The notes under the pieces: model-generated | Seen by the model: the letters and a program-made list of their open reading frames with translations, nothing else | Database searches by the model: none | What the model was told of the DNA's origin: nothing | Translations under genes and position numbers: made by a program | Part shown: positions 29,308-39,033 of the stretch, piece after piece | Position numbering within the stretch: the first letter of the stretch is position 1 | Layout of the letters: each line of letters begins with the position of its first letter | Origin: Burkholderiales bacterium | Lineage (GTDB): Bacteria > Pseudomonadota > Gammaproteobacteria > Burkholderiales > SG8-41 | Length of the DNA stretch: 64,000 bases | Reading direction: 5' to 3' | Assembly: GCA_030684405.1 (NCBI GenBank) | Contig: JAUXYA010000032.1 | Location: forward strand, 302,764-366,763

Positions 29308-30270
29308 ATGCGCAGCATTTCATTCTTTGGTCTTGCCATTACGACGGTCGCGGCTTTCATCATGCCCGCAGCACAAGCCCAGACCTACCCCGTCAAACCC
29401 ATCCGCATCATCTCCCCCTACACCGCCGGTGGCCTGGGCGACCTGGTGCCGCGTGCCATCGGTGCCGGCCTGACCGAAGCACTGGGCCAGCAGATCCTCG
29501 TCGAAAACCGTCCCGGTGCCTCGCAGGCGATCGGCATGCAGCTCGTCGCGAAATCGCCGGCTGACGGTTACACGCTGGTCTATGGCAGCGTGACCAGCCT
29601 CGCGATCAATCCGGCGGTGACCAAGGATCTGCCTTACGACCCGGTCAAGGATTTCGCGCCGCTGTCGCTGTGTGTGACCACGCCGTTATTTTTGGTCACG
29701 CATCCTTCGGTGCCGGCCAAGAACGTGAAGGAGCTGGTCGCACTGGCGAAACGCCAGCCGGGCAAACTCACTTTTGCATCGGGCGGCAACGGTTCATCGA
29801 ATCATCTGGCCGGTGAATTGCTGAAACTGCTGGCGGGTGTGGACCTGCTGCATGTGCCGTACAAGGGCGCGGGTCCGGCGATGATTGATGTGATGGCGGG
29901 GCATGTGGACATGATGCTCGGTGCGGCGGGGCTGGCTGAAGCGCGCGCCGGTCGTGTGAAAGTGCTGGGCGTGACCAGCGCCAACCGCGCAGCGGCTGCG
30001 CCGGATCTGCCGACGCTGGCTGAATCGGGCGTGAAGGGTTATGAATCGACGATCTGGTTCGGCCTGCTGGCGCCGGCCGGGACGCCGCAGCCCATCGTCA
30101 ATCGCCTGTCGCAGGAGATCGGCAAGGTGCTGCAGCAGAAATCGCTGCGGGATCGCTTCAATACCGTGGAGCTGACGCCGACCACGCCCGAAGGATTTGC
30201 CGCGCATATCCAGCGCGAGATTCCGAAGTGGCGGCGGGTGGTGACTGAGGCGAAGATTGCGGCGCTGTGA
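29308..30270 (+). CDS. Bug/TctC-family periplasmic binding protein
   Basis: MRSISFFGLAITTVAAFIMPAAQAQTYPVKPIRIISPYTAGGLGDLVPRAIG. Confidence 0.95.
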   Translation: MRSISFFGLAITTVAAFIMPAAQAQTYPVKPIRIISPYTAGGLGDLVPRAIGAGLTEALGQQILVENRPGASQAIGMQLVAKSPADGYTLVYGSVTSLAINPAVTKDLPYDPVKDFAPLSLCVTTPLFLVTHPSVPAKNVKELVALAKRQPGKLTFASGGNGSSNHLAGELLKLLAGVDLLHVPYKGAGPAMIDVMAGHVDMMLGAAGLAEARAGRVKVLGVTSANRAAAAPDLPTLAESGVKGYESTIWFGLLAPAGTPQPIVNRLSQEIGKVLQQKSLRDRFNTVELTPTTPEGFAAHIQREIPKWRRVVTEAKIAAL

Positions 30271-30418
30271 TTAGAGGGTATAGGCGGGTTTAGTGGTTGC
30301 CCCTCTGCTTCGCCACAAGTGTTCCCTTTATCGAAGCCCCTCACCCTAACCCTCTCCCCACAAAGCTGTGGGGAGAGGGGATGATTATTAGTAAGTATTT
30401 GATTTTATTAATTATTTT

Positions 30419-31567
30419 ATGAAAACCCTCTCCATCGCCATCATTGGCGCCGGCATCGGCGGCCTGGCTGCTGCTGCGCTGCTGCGCCGTGCGGGCCATG
30501 ACGTGAATGTGTTTGAACAGGCGACGCAGTTTGCCCGCGTCGGCGCCGGCATCCAGATGGCGCCGAATGCGATGAAGGTCTTGCGCCTGCTGGGGGTTGA
30601 ACAGCGGCTGGTGAGCACGGCCTTCCAGGCGGATTTTGCCTTGAGCCGCGAATGGGACAGCGGCAAGCCGAGCAGCGAACTGCCGCTGGGTGCGGAGGTG
30701 ATGCAGAAGTTCGGCGCGCCCTACCTGTTCCTGCATCGCGGTGATCTGCACGCAGCGATTGCCGATGGGGTGCCGAAAGACATCGTGCATCTCGGCATGA
30801 AGCTGAAATTCTTTGACCAGAAGCCCGGCGGCGTTGATCTGCATTTCACCAACGGCGTGATGATCAAGGCCGATGCGGTGATCGGCGCCGATGGCGTGCA
30901 TTCGCTGATTCGCGAGCAGATGCTCGGACCGGAGAAGCCGCATTTCACCGGCCGGGTGGCCTATCGCACGACCTTCCCGGCATCACGCTTGCAAGGCTTG
31001 ACCCTGGCGCCGGTGCGCACCAAGTGGTGGGGGCCGGACCGGCACATGGTGGTGTACTTCGTCACGCGCAACCGCGACGAGCTGTATTTCGTAACCTCGG
31101 TGCCGGAGAAGGCGGACTGGATCACGCCGGAGTCCTGGTCGGCGAAAGGGGATCTGGAGGAACTGCGCGCGATGTATGCCGGTTTTCATCCGGAAGTGCA
31201 GGCGATCCTGCAGGCCTGTCCCGAAGTCTACAAATGGGGATTGTTCGAACGCGATCCGCTGTCGCGCTGGTCGGAGGGGCGCGTCGCGCTGCTCGGTGAT
31301 GCCTGCCATCCGATGACGCCGTACATGGCGCAGGGCGCGGCTTCGGCGCTGGAGGATGCGGCGATCCTGTCGCGGGTGCTGGCGGGTGTGGAAGCCGATG
31401 GTTTGTCTGAAGCCTTCAAGCTGTATGAAGCCATCCGCAAGCCGCGCGCATCAGCGATCCAGGCTGGTTCCAGTGCCAACACCTGGCTCAAGGACAAGAC
31501 CGATCCGTCCTGGGTCTATGGCTACGATTCGACGACGGTGCCGCTGACCGAGCCGGCGGCGGCCTGA
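30419..31567 (+). CDS. FAD-dependent monooxygenase (6-hydroxynicotinate 3-monooxygenase NicC-like)
   Basis: IAIIGAGIGGLAAAALLRRAGHDVNVFEQA; GDACHPMTPYMAQGAASALEDAA; tail NTWLKDKTDPSWVYGYD. Confidence 0.88.
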   Translation: MKTLSIAIIGAGIGGLAAAALLRRAGHDVNVFEQATQFARVGAGIQMAPNAMKVLRLLGVEQRLVSTAFQADFALSREWDSGKPSSELPLGAEVMQKFGAPYLFLHRGDLHAAIADGVPKDIVHLGMKLKFFDQKPGGVDLHFTNGVMIKADAVIGADGVHSLIREQMLGPEKPHFTGRVAYRTTFPASRLQGLTLAPVRTKWWGPDRHMVVYFVTRNRDELYFVTSVPEKADWITPESWSAKGDLEELRAMYAGFHPEVQAILQACPEVYKWGLFERDPLSRWSEGRVALLGDACHPMTPYMAQGAASALEDAAILSRVLAGVEADGLSEAFKLYEAIRKPRASAIQAGSSANTWLKDKTDPSWVYGYDSTTVPLTEPAAA

Positions 31568-31600
31568 CCATTATTTTGTAATCCATTCCCGAGAGATTCC

Positions 31601-32539
31601 ATGAAACACGACGTCATCCTCACCGCCAAAGGCCATGCCGGCACCCAGAAACGCATGGAGCAGGAGTTCAACCTGGTCAAGCTGTGGGAGCAGCCGGACC
31701 GCGCTGCGGCGCTGAAGGCTGCCGCGCCTAAGGTTCGCGCGCTGGCGCATACCGGCCACTCCAAGGTTGATGCCGCGCTGATGGATGCGCTGCCGAAGCT
31801 CGAGATCATCGCCAACTTCGGCGTTGGCGTGGACCAGATCGACCTCGATGCCGCCAAGGCACGCGGGATCGTAGTTACCAACACTGCGAATGCGCTGAAC
31901 GACTGCGTCGCCGACTGCGCGATCGCGCTGGTGCTGAACACGCTGCGCAAGTTTCCGCAGGCGGACAAGTATCTGCGCGCCGGCCGCTGGAAGACCGACG
32001 GCACCTATCCCTTCACCACCTCGCTCGGTGGCAAGACCCTGGGCATCCTCGGCCTCGGCCGCATCGGCGAGGAAATCGCCAATCGGGCGAAGGCCTTCAA
32101 GATGAAAGTCCGTTACCACAACCGCAACAGGAAGGACGTCCCCTGGACCTACGATCCCGACCCGGTGACGCTGGCGAAAAATTCAGACGTGCTGGTGGCG
32201 ATCACCCCCGGCGGGCCTGAGACCGACAAGCTGGTCAATGCCGCGGTGCTCGATGCGCTGGGGCCGCAGGGTTATGTCGTCAACGTCGCGCGCGGCTCGG
32301 TGGTCGACCAGCCGGTGCTGCTGAAATACCTGCAGGAAGGAAAAATCGCCGGCGCGGGGCTCGACGTCTATTACGACGAGCCGAATGTCGATCCGGCCTT
32401 TTTCGGGCTCGACAACGTGGTGCTGCTGCCGCATATGGCGAGTGCGACGAACGAAACACGCACAGCGATGGGCTTATTGCAGATCGAGAATATCCAGCTG
32501 AAGCTGGATGGAGAGGCCGTGAAGACCCCGGTGGTTTGA
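31601..32539 (+). CDS. D-isomer-specific 2-hydroxyacid dehydrogenase
   Basis: KTLGILGLGRIGEEIANRAKAFKMKVRYHNR; VNVARGSVVDQPVLLKYLQEGKIAGAGLDVY. Confidence 0.95.
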   Translation: MKHDVILTAKGHAGTQKRMEQEFNLVKLWEQPDRAAALKAAAPKVRALAHTGHSKVDAALMDALPKLEIIANFGVGVDQIDLDAAKARGIVVTNTANALNDCVADCAIALVLNTLRKFPQADKYLRAGRWKTDGTYPFTTSLGGKTLGILGLGRIGEEIANRAKAFKMKVRYHNRNRKDVPWTYDPDPVTLAKNSDVLVAITPGGPETDKLVNAAVLDALGPQGYVVNVARGSVVDQPVLLKYLQEGKIAGAGLDVYYDEPNVDPAFFGLDNVVLLPHMASATNETRTAMGLLQIENIQLKLDGEAVKTPVV

Positions 32540-32606
32540 TCCTCCGGGACCTGCCGTCCAATGGCGGGCGAATGCCCGCCGCTGCGGACCGCTGCCGGTT
32601 TCGGCG

Positions 32607-33023
32607 TCAGCGGTTCAACGCGTCCAGCCCGACGCGGGCCAGTTCTTCGTCACGTTTCCCGCTGGGATATCCGCCGACGCCGATGCCGCCGAGGATCACG
32701 CCGTCGCGGACAATCACCACGCCACCCTGGCCGAAGGTCAGCTGGGGGTCGCCCATTTCGCTGACGCTCCTGCCATTGGCATGCAGTTTCTCGGCATGCG
32801 CGCCGGTGTCCATGCCGAGTATGGCCGAGGTGTACGCCTTGCGAATGGCGTGGCGCCGTCCGAACAGGCGCATATGCCCGGTCTTGGCAAAGGCCAGCAG
32901 ATTGCCGGCGTCATCCACAATCACGATCGACACATGCTCCCCCGGGTTTTGCAGGGCTTTGTCGATCATGGCATCCATCGCAGCACGCACCTGGGCGAAA
33001 GGCAGGGGGGATTTGTCGGTCAT
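32607..33023 (-). CDS. GlcG/HbpS family protein
   Basis: VSIVIVDDAGNLLAFAKTGHMRLFGRRHAIRKAYTSAILG...GGVVIVRDGVILGGIGVGG. Confidence 0.92.
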   Translation of the reverse strand: MTDKSPLPFAQVRAAMDAMIDKALQNPGEHVSIVIVDDAGNLLAFAKTGHMRLFGRRHAIRKAYTSAILGMDTGAHAEKLHANGRSVSEMGDPQLTFGQGGVVIVRDGVILGGIGVGGYPSGKRDEELARVGLDALNR

Positions 33024-33287
33024 GGTCTGGGTTCCTCGGTTTCGGTCGGTTGAACGGATCCGGCTCACGCATTCTAAGCGGTGAGCGCTGAGGCCAGGGC
33101 CGGCCACCGGCTCGCCGCATATCCGCTGCGGGCACGCCGTGGTCTGCCTTGCCGCGTTCCAGGCTGGGCACTGAGCCGTTCGTCGGGTGGCGAGGCGCGT
33201 CAGTCAGGCGGTTTTTCATGCAGGAACTAGTGCATGGTGCGAAAGGTTGCAGATTGTTAGACTGCCGGAAAATCTGGAATAACCGCC

Positions 33288-34247
33288 ATGCGCCGCAGCG
33301 ATTTCGACATTACGGACAAGATCCGCACCACCGACACGATCGAGGTCTCCGATCACGTCCTGGGCCTGTTCCGCGCCCTCTATCCCAAGGGCAATCCGCG
33401 GCCGATGGAGCGCGCCTTCGAAGAACTGTCGAAGATGTACCACGGCAAACATCCGGACTATCATCCCTGCGACACCGAGTACCACGATATTCAGCATGTG
33501 CTGGATGTGACGCTGGCGATGGCGCGGCTGCTCGACGGCTTCCAGCGCGATCCGCGGGAACAGGCGCCGCTGTCACCGGAGTTATTCAGTGTCGGTGTCA
33601 TCACCGCGCTGTTCCACGATGTCGGCTACCTGCGCCGGCGTAACGACCGCAAACACCGCTTTGGCGCCGAATACACGCTGACCCATGTCTCGCGCGGCGC
33701 GAAGTTCCTGCTTGGCTATATGCCGAAAATCGGCATGAAGAAGTACGCCCTCGACGCTTCGGTGATCATCCATTTCACCGGCTACGAGCGCAATCCGGAG
33801 GGCATCCGCATGGCCGATCCGGTGATGCGCCGCATCGGCGAGATCCTCGGCACCGCGGACATCATCGCGCAGATGTCGGACCGCTGTTATCTCGAGAAAT
33901 GCCATGACCGGCTGTACCCCGAGTTCCTGCTCGGCGGCATCGCCGAGCGTAAACAACCCGACGGCAGGATTGTCGTGGTCTACAAGTCGGGCAAGGACCT
34001 GCTCAGCAAGACGCCGGATTTTTACATTAACGCGATGAAGCGGCTCGAGCACAAGCTGCACAGCGCCTATCAATATGCCGCAGTCCATTTTGGTGGCCGT
34101 AACCTCTACATCGAGGAGATGGAGAAAAATTCTGCCCATGCCGAAGCCGCCACCGGCGCGAGCGGACGCAGCCGCCTGCGCCGCGCAGCGCCGAATACCC
34201 TGCTGACCGGTGTGCGTTCGGTGCCTGAAGGGTTGGTCATCCGCTGA
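33288..34247 (+). CDS. HD-domain phosphohydrolase/phosphodiesterase-like protein
   Basis: YHDIQHVLDVTLAMARLLDGF...ITALFHDVGYLRRRND. Confidence 0.85.
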   Translation: MRRSDFDITDKIRTTDTIEVSDHVLGLFRALYPKGNPRPMERAFEELSKMYHGKHPDYHPCDTEYHDIQHVLDVTLAMARLLDGFQRDPREQAPLSPELFSVGVITALFHDVGYLRRRNDRKHRFGAEYTLTHVSRGAKFLLGYMPKIGMKKYALDASVIIHFTGYERNPEGIRMADPVMRRIGEILGTADIIAQMSDRCYLEKCHDRLYPEFLLGGIAERKQPDGRIVVVYKSGKDLLSKTPDFYINAMKRLEHKLHSAYQYAAVHFGGRNLYIEEMEKNSAHAEAATGASGRSRLRRAAPNTLLTGVRSVPEGLVIR

Positions 34248-34346
34248 GCGGCACCTCCCTTTCGCCCGCTAGGCAAGGCGAATCGCCGTATCTCAGCTTG
34301 CCCCGACACAGTACAGTAGCCGTTCCTGTCCAAAGAAAGTCCGTCC

Positions 34347-34895
34347 ATGCGTTTTCTTTTTCGCACCGGCATTCTGATCGCGCAGCTGCTGGTTTTTCTC
34401 GTGCTGATGACGGTGATCTCGCTGGGCACCACTTACTTCACCGCCGAGCGTTATCCGGAAGGCGCGACGCCGGTGCGCCTGTTTCCGGTGATCGCACTGC
34501 CGTTGGCGGCGACTGATCCGCTGCGCTACGAGCTGCTGCGCTGGCCGGACATCACGCGCAAGGATCCGCCGCCGCCGCCCCGCAATCTGCGACTGCCGCA
34601 GCCTGCGGGTGAATTCGAAGTGCCGGCCTTCGGTAGCTTCAAGCCATACGTGCATTTCACCGCGCGTGATGCGGCCGAGGGCCGTCAGCGTGTCGAGCTC
34701 AAGGTGACCGAGGATGATTACGTGATCTACGCCGCCTATGACACGGACGGCAACACGGTGGCGCCGAAGTACTTCCGCGTCTGGGGCCCCTCGTCACTGC
34801 TGCTCGCGGTGTTTCCGGCGTTCGTGCTGGTGCTGGTGCTGGGGCGCCTGCTGCGCCGGCGTTTCCTGCCGGCACCCGCCGCAGGCAAGCCTTAG
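34347..34895 (+). CDS. hypothetical membrane protein
   Basis: N- and C-terminal hydrophobic segments (IAQLLVFLVLMTVISLGTTYF; LLLAVFPAFVLVLVLGRLL). Confidence 0.6.
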   Translation: MRFLFRTGILIAQLLVFLVLMTVISLGTTYFTAERYPEGATPVRLFPVIALPLAATDPLRYELLRWPDITRKDPPPPPRNLRLPQPAGEFEVPAFGSFKPYVHFTARDAAEGRQRVELKVTEDDYVIYAAYDTDGNTVAPKYFRVWGPSSLLLAVFPAFVLVLVLGRLLRRRFLPAPAAGKP

Positions 34896-34899
34896 CCGT

Positions 34900-35380
34900 T
34901 TATTTCGCGCGCGACAGCAGGAATTCGCCGAGCGCGACCGCGCGGCTTTTGAGCAGCACATCGACGCGATGACGGCCCGGATGGGGCTTGCGCGTTGTCA
35001 GGTTGGCGAGCGGACGCGGTGTGGCGACGCCCACCTGTTGGCGAGTTCGAAGCGGATCACAATACCAGCGCTTATTGAGAATTACATATGTAAGTGACAC
35101 GAGGACTATGCCCCCGTCATTCCTGCGCGCCCCGAAGGAAGTCCCCCTGGGGGGCAAGCAGGAATCCAGGGGTTTTGTATTGAAGCGAAACTGGATTCCG
35201 GCTCGCGCTACGCGCGTCCGGAATGACGGAATCTTTGTCACTGAATTATGTAACCTTCAATAGTAAGCGTCGAGTGCGTCGCGCAGGAACGCGCGCGACT
35301 GAAACGCCGGGTGCACCGGCAGGATCATCCGCGCGATGCGTCGCGGGACCTCCGGCCGTAGCTGTTCCTGAGGGGTTACG
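34900..35380 (-). pseudogene. DNA alkylation repair (HEAT-like) protein remnant, interrupted by a MITE-like element
   Basis: N-terminal piece VTPQEQLRPEVPRRIARMILPVHPAFQSRAFLRDALDAYY* (35257-~35380) and C-terminal piece PRPLANLTTRKPHPGRHRVDVLLKSRAVALGEFLLSRAK* (34900-~35080). Confidence 0.65.
35082..35253. mobile_element. MITE-like element with about 18-bp imperfect terminal inverted repeats
   Basis: TTACATATGTAAGTGACA ... TGTCACTGAATTATGTAA; internal CCGTCATTCC...CCGGAATGACGG inverted repeat. Confidence 0.65.
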
Positions 35381-35391
35381 CCACTGCGGAA

Positions 35392-35862
35392 TCAGTTGCC
35401 GCGCCCCTGCAGCTCGCCGAGCTTCATGCCGTGCCAGGAGGGCAGTGCTGCGAGGAAATCCGGGTGTGCACCGGCGATCCAGACGTACTGTTCGTCTTCG
35501 TGGAGCACGCGGAACCTGAGGATATGGCCCCGCAGCCACCAGGCAATGCCGAGGTCGGTGACACCGGTCAGCAGCATTACGACTGCGGGCAGTATGCCGA
35601 GCATGAAGTAGATCGCCGGCGCAGCGATGATCATCGCGACACCGGCCATGGCGATAATTTTTGCGACACGGCCGCGCCGCGAGTTGCAGGCCGGACAGAC
35701 CGGCGGCCGCAGCTTTGAACGGGTGCCGGGTATGGGCGGGGCGACCTCCGTCACCGCGCAGACGCCGCCGCAGGACAGGCACAGCGAAGGGAACTGCTGA
35801 CGATGGCGCTCGACGACGATCATGTCATCGCTGCGGTAAACCCCGGAAGTGCCCTTCAGCAT
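35392..35862 (-). CDS. hypothetical membrane protein with Cys-rich N-terminus
   Basis: CLSCGGVCAVTEV..PVCPAC followed by two TM segments. Confidence 0.6.
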   Translation of the reverse strand: MLKGTSGVYRSDDMIVVERHRQQFPSLCLSCGGVCAVTEVAPPIPGTRSKLRPPVCPACNSRRGRVAKIIAMAGVAMIIAAPAIYFMLGILPAVVMLLTGVTDLGIAWWLRGHILRFRVLHEDEQYVWIAGAHPDFLAALPSWHGMKLGELQGRGN

Positions 35863-35878
35863 GGTCGGATAAGCCTGT

Positions 35879-37081
35879 TCAGTTGAAGGCCGAGAGCCCG
35901 GTCTGGGCACGGCCGAGCACCAGCGCATGGATGTCGTGGGTGCCTTCCAGCGTGTTGACGGTTTCCAGGTTCAGCATGTGCCGGATCACCGGGTACTCGT
36001 CGGAAATGCCGTTGCCACCGAGCATGTCGCGCGCGGTGCGGGCGATCTCCAGCGCCTTGCCGGTGGAGTTGCGCTTGAGCAGCGACACCATCTCCGGCGT
36101 CGCGCGCCCTTCCTCGCGCAGCCGGCTGACGTGCAGGCAGGCGAGCAGGCCCAGTGCGATTTCGGACTGCATGTCAGCGAGTTTTTTCTGCACCAGCTGG
36201 TTTGCTGCCAGCGGCTTGCCGAATTGCTTGCGGTCCATCGTGTACTGGCGCGCGGTGTGCCAGCAGGCTTCGGCGGCACCGAGCGCGCCCCAGCAGATCA
36301 CGAAACGCGCGTTGTTGAGGCAGCCGAAGGGCCCTTTCAGGCCGCTCACGTTCGGCAGCAGGTTGGCTTCCGGCACGAACACATTGTCCATCACGATTTC
36401 CCCGGTGGGCGAGGCGCGCACCGAGAACTTGCCTTCGATCTTGCGCGTGGAGAGCCCCTCCATGCCGCGCTCGAGGATGAAGCCGCGGATCACGCCGCCG
36501 TCGTCCTTGGCCCAGACGATCATGATGTCGGCGATGGGTGCGTGGGTGATCCACAGTTTCGTGCCGGTCAGACGCCATCCGCCGTCGACCTGGCGCGCAC
36601 GGGTGATCATGCTGCCGGGGTCGGAGCCATGGTCGGGCTCCGTGAGGCCGAAGCAGCCGAGCAGTTCGCCGCTTGCCATTTTCGGCAGATATTTCTGCCT
36701 TTGCTCCTCGGAGCCGTAGGCATAGATCGGCGTCATCGCGAGCCCGCCCTGGACGCCGACCGCGGAGCGGAACGCGGTGTCGACGCGCTCCAGTTCGCGC
36801 ATGATCAGGCCGTAAGCGACGTAGCCGATGCCGGCGCAGCCATAACCCTCAAGTGGCGCGCCGAGGAAGCCAAGTTCACCCATTTCGAGCATCACTTCAC
36901 GGTCGAAACTTTCCTTGCGGTTCCACTCACGGATGCGCGGCGCGAGTTTTTCCTGAGCGTACTGGCGCGCGGTGTCGCGGATCATCCGTTCCTCGTCGGT
37001 CAGCAGGGCTTCGATCAGCAGCGGATCTTCCCACTGGAAATGGCCGCCGGTGAGTGTGACGGCGGTGTGGTCAAGGGTCAT
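35879..37081 (-). CDS. acyl-CoA dehydrogenase, glutaryl-CoA dehydrogenase-like
   Basis: [36 protein letters not shown]...[20 protein letters not shown]...[30 protein letters not shown]. Confidence 0.93.
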   Translation of the reverse strand: MTLDHTAVTLTGGHFQWEDPLLIEALLTDEERMIRDTARQYAQEKLAPRIREWNRKESFDREVMLEMGELGFLGAPLEGYGCAGIGYVAYGLIMRELERVDTAFRSAVGVQGGLAMTPIYAYGSEEQRQKYLPKMASGELLGCFGLTEPDHGSDPGSMITRARQVDGGWRLTGTKLWITHAPIADIMIVWAKDDGGVIRGFILERGMEGLSTRKIEGKFSVRASPTGEIVMDNVFVPEANLLPNVSGLKGPFGCLNNARFVICWGALGAAEACWHTARQYTMDRKQFGKPLAANQLVQKKLADMQSEIALGLLACLHVSRLREEGRATPEMVSLLKRNSTGKALEIARTARDMLGGNGISDEYPVIRHMLNLETVNTLEGTHDIHALVLGRAQTGLSAFN

Positions 37082-37129
37082 GCCGGGCTCCGGTTTGCTC
37101 AAGCCCGCAATTGTACCGGCGATGCGGCC

Positions 37130-37684
37130 TCAATCGTTGTTGCGGGCCACGATGTGGGTCGGCAGGCCGTCGATGCTGCTCTGGTTTTTCAGGCCCCAAT
37201 ACTCGTGCAGGCCGGTCGTGCCTTTCTTTTCAGCCCAAGCCTCGAGTGCGCCACGCTCGCCTTTGTAGTCCATCAGCGGTACGCCCATGCCGCAGGAGGT
37301 CTGCACATGCGTGATCGCAAGATCGAAAATCTGCCGTGCTCCGGGCAGCGGCTTGAAGTGCGTGTAAAGCTCAGGCCACTCGGTATCCCGAAGGTGGATC
37401 ACGCGGGCGGTGCCATACAGGCGCAGGATCAGCGGCGCACCGTCGAAGGCGCAGAACATCACGGTCATCCGCGCATCTGCCTGCACATGCGCCGAGGTTT
37501 CGTTGCCGCTACCGGTGACACTGAGCCAGACCACGCGTTTCGGATCGAGTACGCGGAGTGTATCCATACCCTTGGGCGAAACGTTGATGCGGCTGTCGGC
37601 AGTGGCGGTGCCGACGAAGTAGATTTTCTGTGTGCGAATGAACTCGATGTGGCGCTCGGACAGCGCTTCGAACATCATGGCCAT
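37130..37684 (-). CDS. pyridoxamine 5'-phosphate oxidase family protein
   Basis: IRTQKIYFVGTATADSRINVSPKGMDTLRVLDPKRVVWLSVTGSGNETSAHV. Confidence 0.9.
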   Translation of the reverse strand: MAMMFEALSERHIEFIRTQKIYFVGTATADSRINVSPKGMDTLRVLDPKRVVWLSVTGSGNETSAHVQADARMTVMFCAFDGAPLILRLYGTARVIHLRDTEWPELYTHFKPLPGARQIFDLAITHVQTSCGMGVPLMDYKGERGALEAWAEKKGTTGLHEYWGLKNQSSIDGLPTHIVARNND

Positions 37685-38029
37685 GTTGATAGCCCTTTGA
37701 TAACAGGGCATTTGATTTTAGCAGCAGGCCCTGCCTAGCTGTCCGAACTACTTCCGGAACGGCACCGACAACAGCCGCAGCCCGATGCATCCGCACCGCA
37801 GTTCCCGATGCCTACCGGTGCGAAGGGCGCGCATTGATTCCGATCCGCAGTTCTGGTAATCCACTGCGTCGAAGAAAGCGGATTATCTGAAGCCGATGTC
37901 CAGCGGCCGACCGCTGAAGTTGCGTGCCAAAGTGTTTGAGTCCGGTTCAAGGCTAATCCGCATCAGCTGTTCGCTGTACTCCGACGGCGAGGAGTGCGCG
38001 CGTGGCGATGCGCACGGCCTGTTCGAGTC

Positions 38030-39007
38030 CTAAGGGAGGGTGACGATGACCTTACCCAGAAGCGCATTTGACTCAACATAGGCTTTGGCTTCGGACAGGC
38101 GATCAAACGCGAACACACGATCAACCATCGGCCTGATCAGCCCATCAATCAGGCCAGGCAGGAAATCGCGATTGAAACCGGCTGTGGCCTTCGCACGGTC
38201 AGCTGTCGTCAACGGTGTGTTGGAAATGCCCGCAATTTCCAACCGCTTCGCGTGCACCACTTCGAGGTTCAGGTTGGCATTCATCACACCGTCAACATAG
38301 CCAACCACGATCAGCCGCCCGAAATCGCAAAGAGCATCCTGGGTTGCCGTAAATGCCGTACCACCAATCAAGTTCACAGCAACATTTGCCCCCTTGCCAT
38401 CGGTCGCCTCAAGGACAGCCGGCGCAAATGAAGTGCTGTCCGCACAAATGGCGACATCAAGTCCAATGTCTTTCAGCTTTTTTAGTTTTTCGGCGGATCT
38501 CGAAACGCCAATAGTTTTTACGCCTAGGTATTTGCCGGCCTGTATGCAGGACACGCCGACGCCAGATGACGCACCGGCCACCAGCAACCATTCGCCGACC
38601 TTGATTCGCCCATACTGAATCATTGCCTCCCAAGCGGTGATGAATGCGATAGGAACCGCCGCCGCCTGTTCCCAACCCAATCGCTCGGGTATGAGTGTCG
38701 CAAGCGCAGATTCAACAAGGACATACTCGGAAAAGCTTCCCTTGGCACGGGCCATGACGCGATCACCTACCGCAAATGCAGTGACACCAATGCCGACTGC
38801 ACAGACTTCTCCCGCCGCATCTACGCCACCGGGACGGGCGACATCCGCCTTATGTCGAGCAATCGTTGCGAGGATGTCGCCTCGATTTAATGAGGTAGCA
38901 CGAACCTTTAGTAAGAGTTGTCCCGGCCCTGGAACCGGAACGGGAATGTCGCGTAGTTCCAATGTAGTAGTACCATTTGCAACGCCTTTGATCCAATACG
39001 ATTTCAA
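38030..39007 (-). CDS. zinc-binding dehydrogenase/quinone oxidoreductase family
   Basis: PGQLLLKVRATSLNRGDILATIARH...GEWLLVAGASSGVGVSCIQAGKYLG. Confidence 0.92.
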   Translation of the reverse strand: MKSYWIKGVANGTTTLELRDIPVPVPGPGQLLLKVRATSLNRGDILATIARHKADVARPGGVDAAGEVCAVGIGVTAFAVGDRVMARAKGSFSEYVLVESALATLIPERLGWEQAAAVPIAFITAWEAMIQYGRIKVGEWLLVAGASSGVGVSCIQAGKYLGVKTIGVSRSAEKLKKLKDIGLDVAICADSTSFAPAVLEATDGKGANVAVNLIGGTAFTATQDALCDFGRLIVVGYVDGVMNANLNLEVVHAKRLEIAGISNTPLTTADRAKATAGFNRDFLPGLIDGLIRPMVDRVFAFDRLSEAKAYVESNALLGKVIVTLP

Positions 39008-39033
39008 TGATGCATCCGGTTTCTTTAAGTGGA

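Noticed and set aside
33288-34247. HD-domain protein as a defence nuclease/phosphodiesterase
   Set aside because: Surrounded by housekeeping genes at host GC with no linked defence genes; kept as a generic HD protein
35927-37738. 603-aa plus-strand ORF
   Set aside because: Antisense to the glutaryl-CoA dehydrogenase-like and PPOX genes; no recognisable domain
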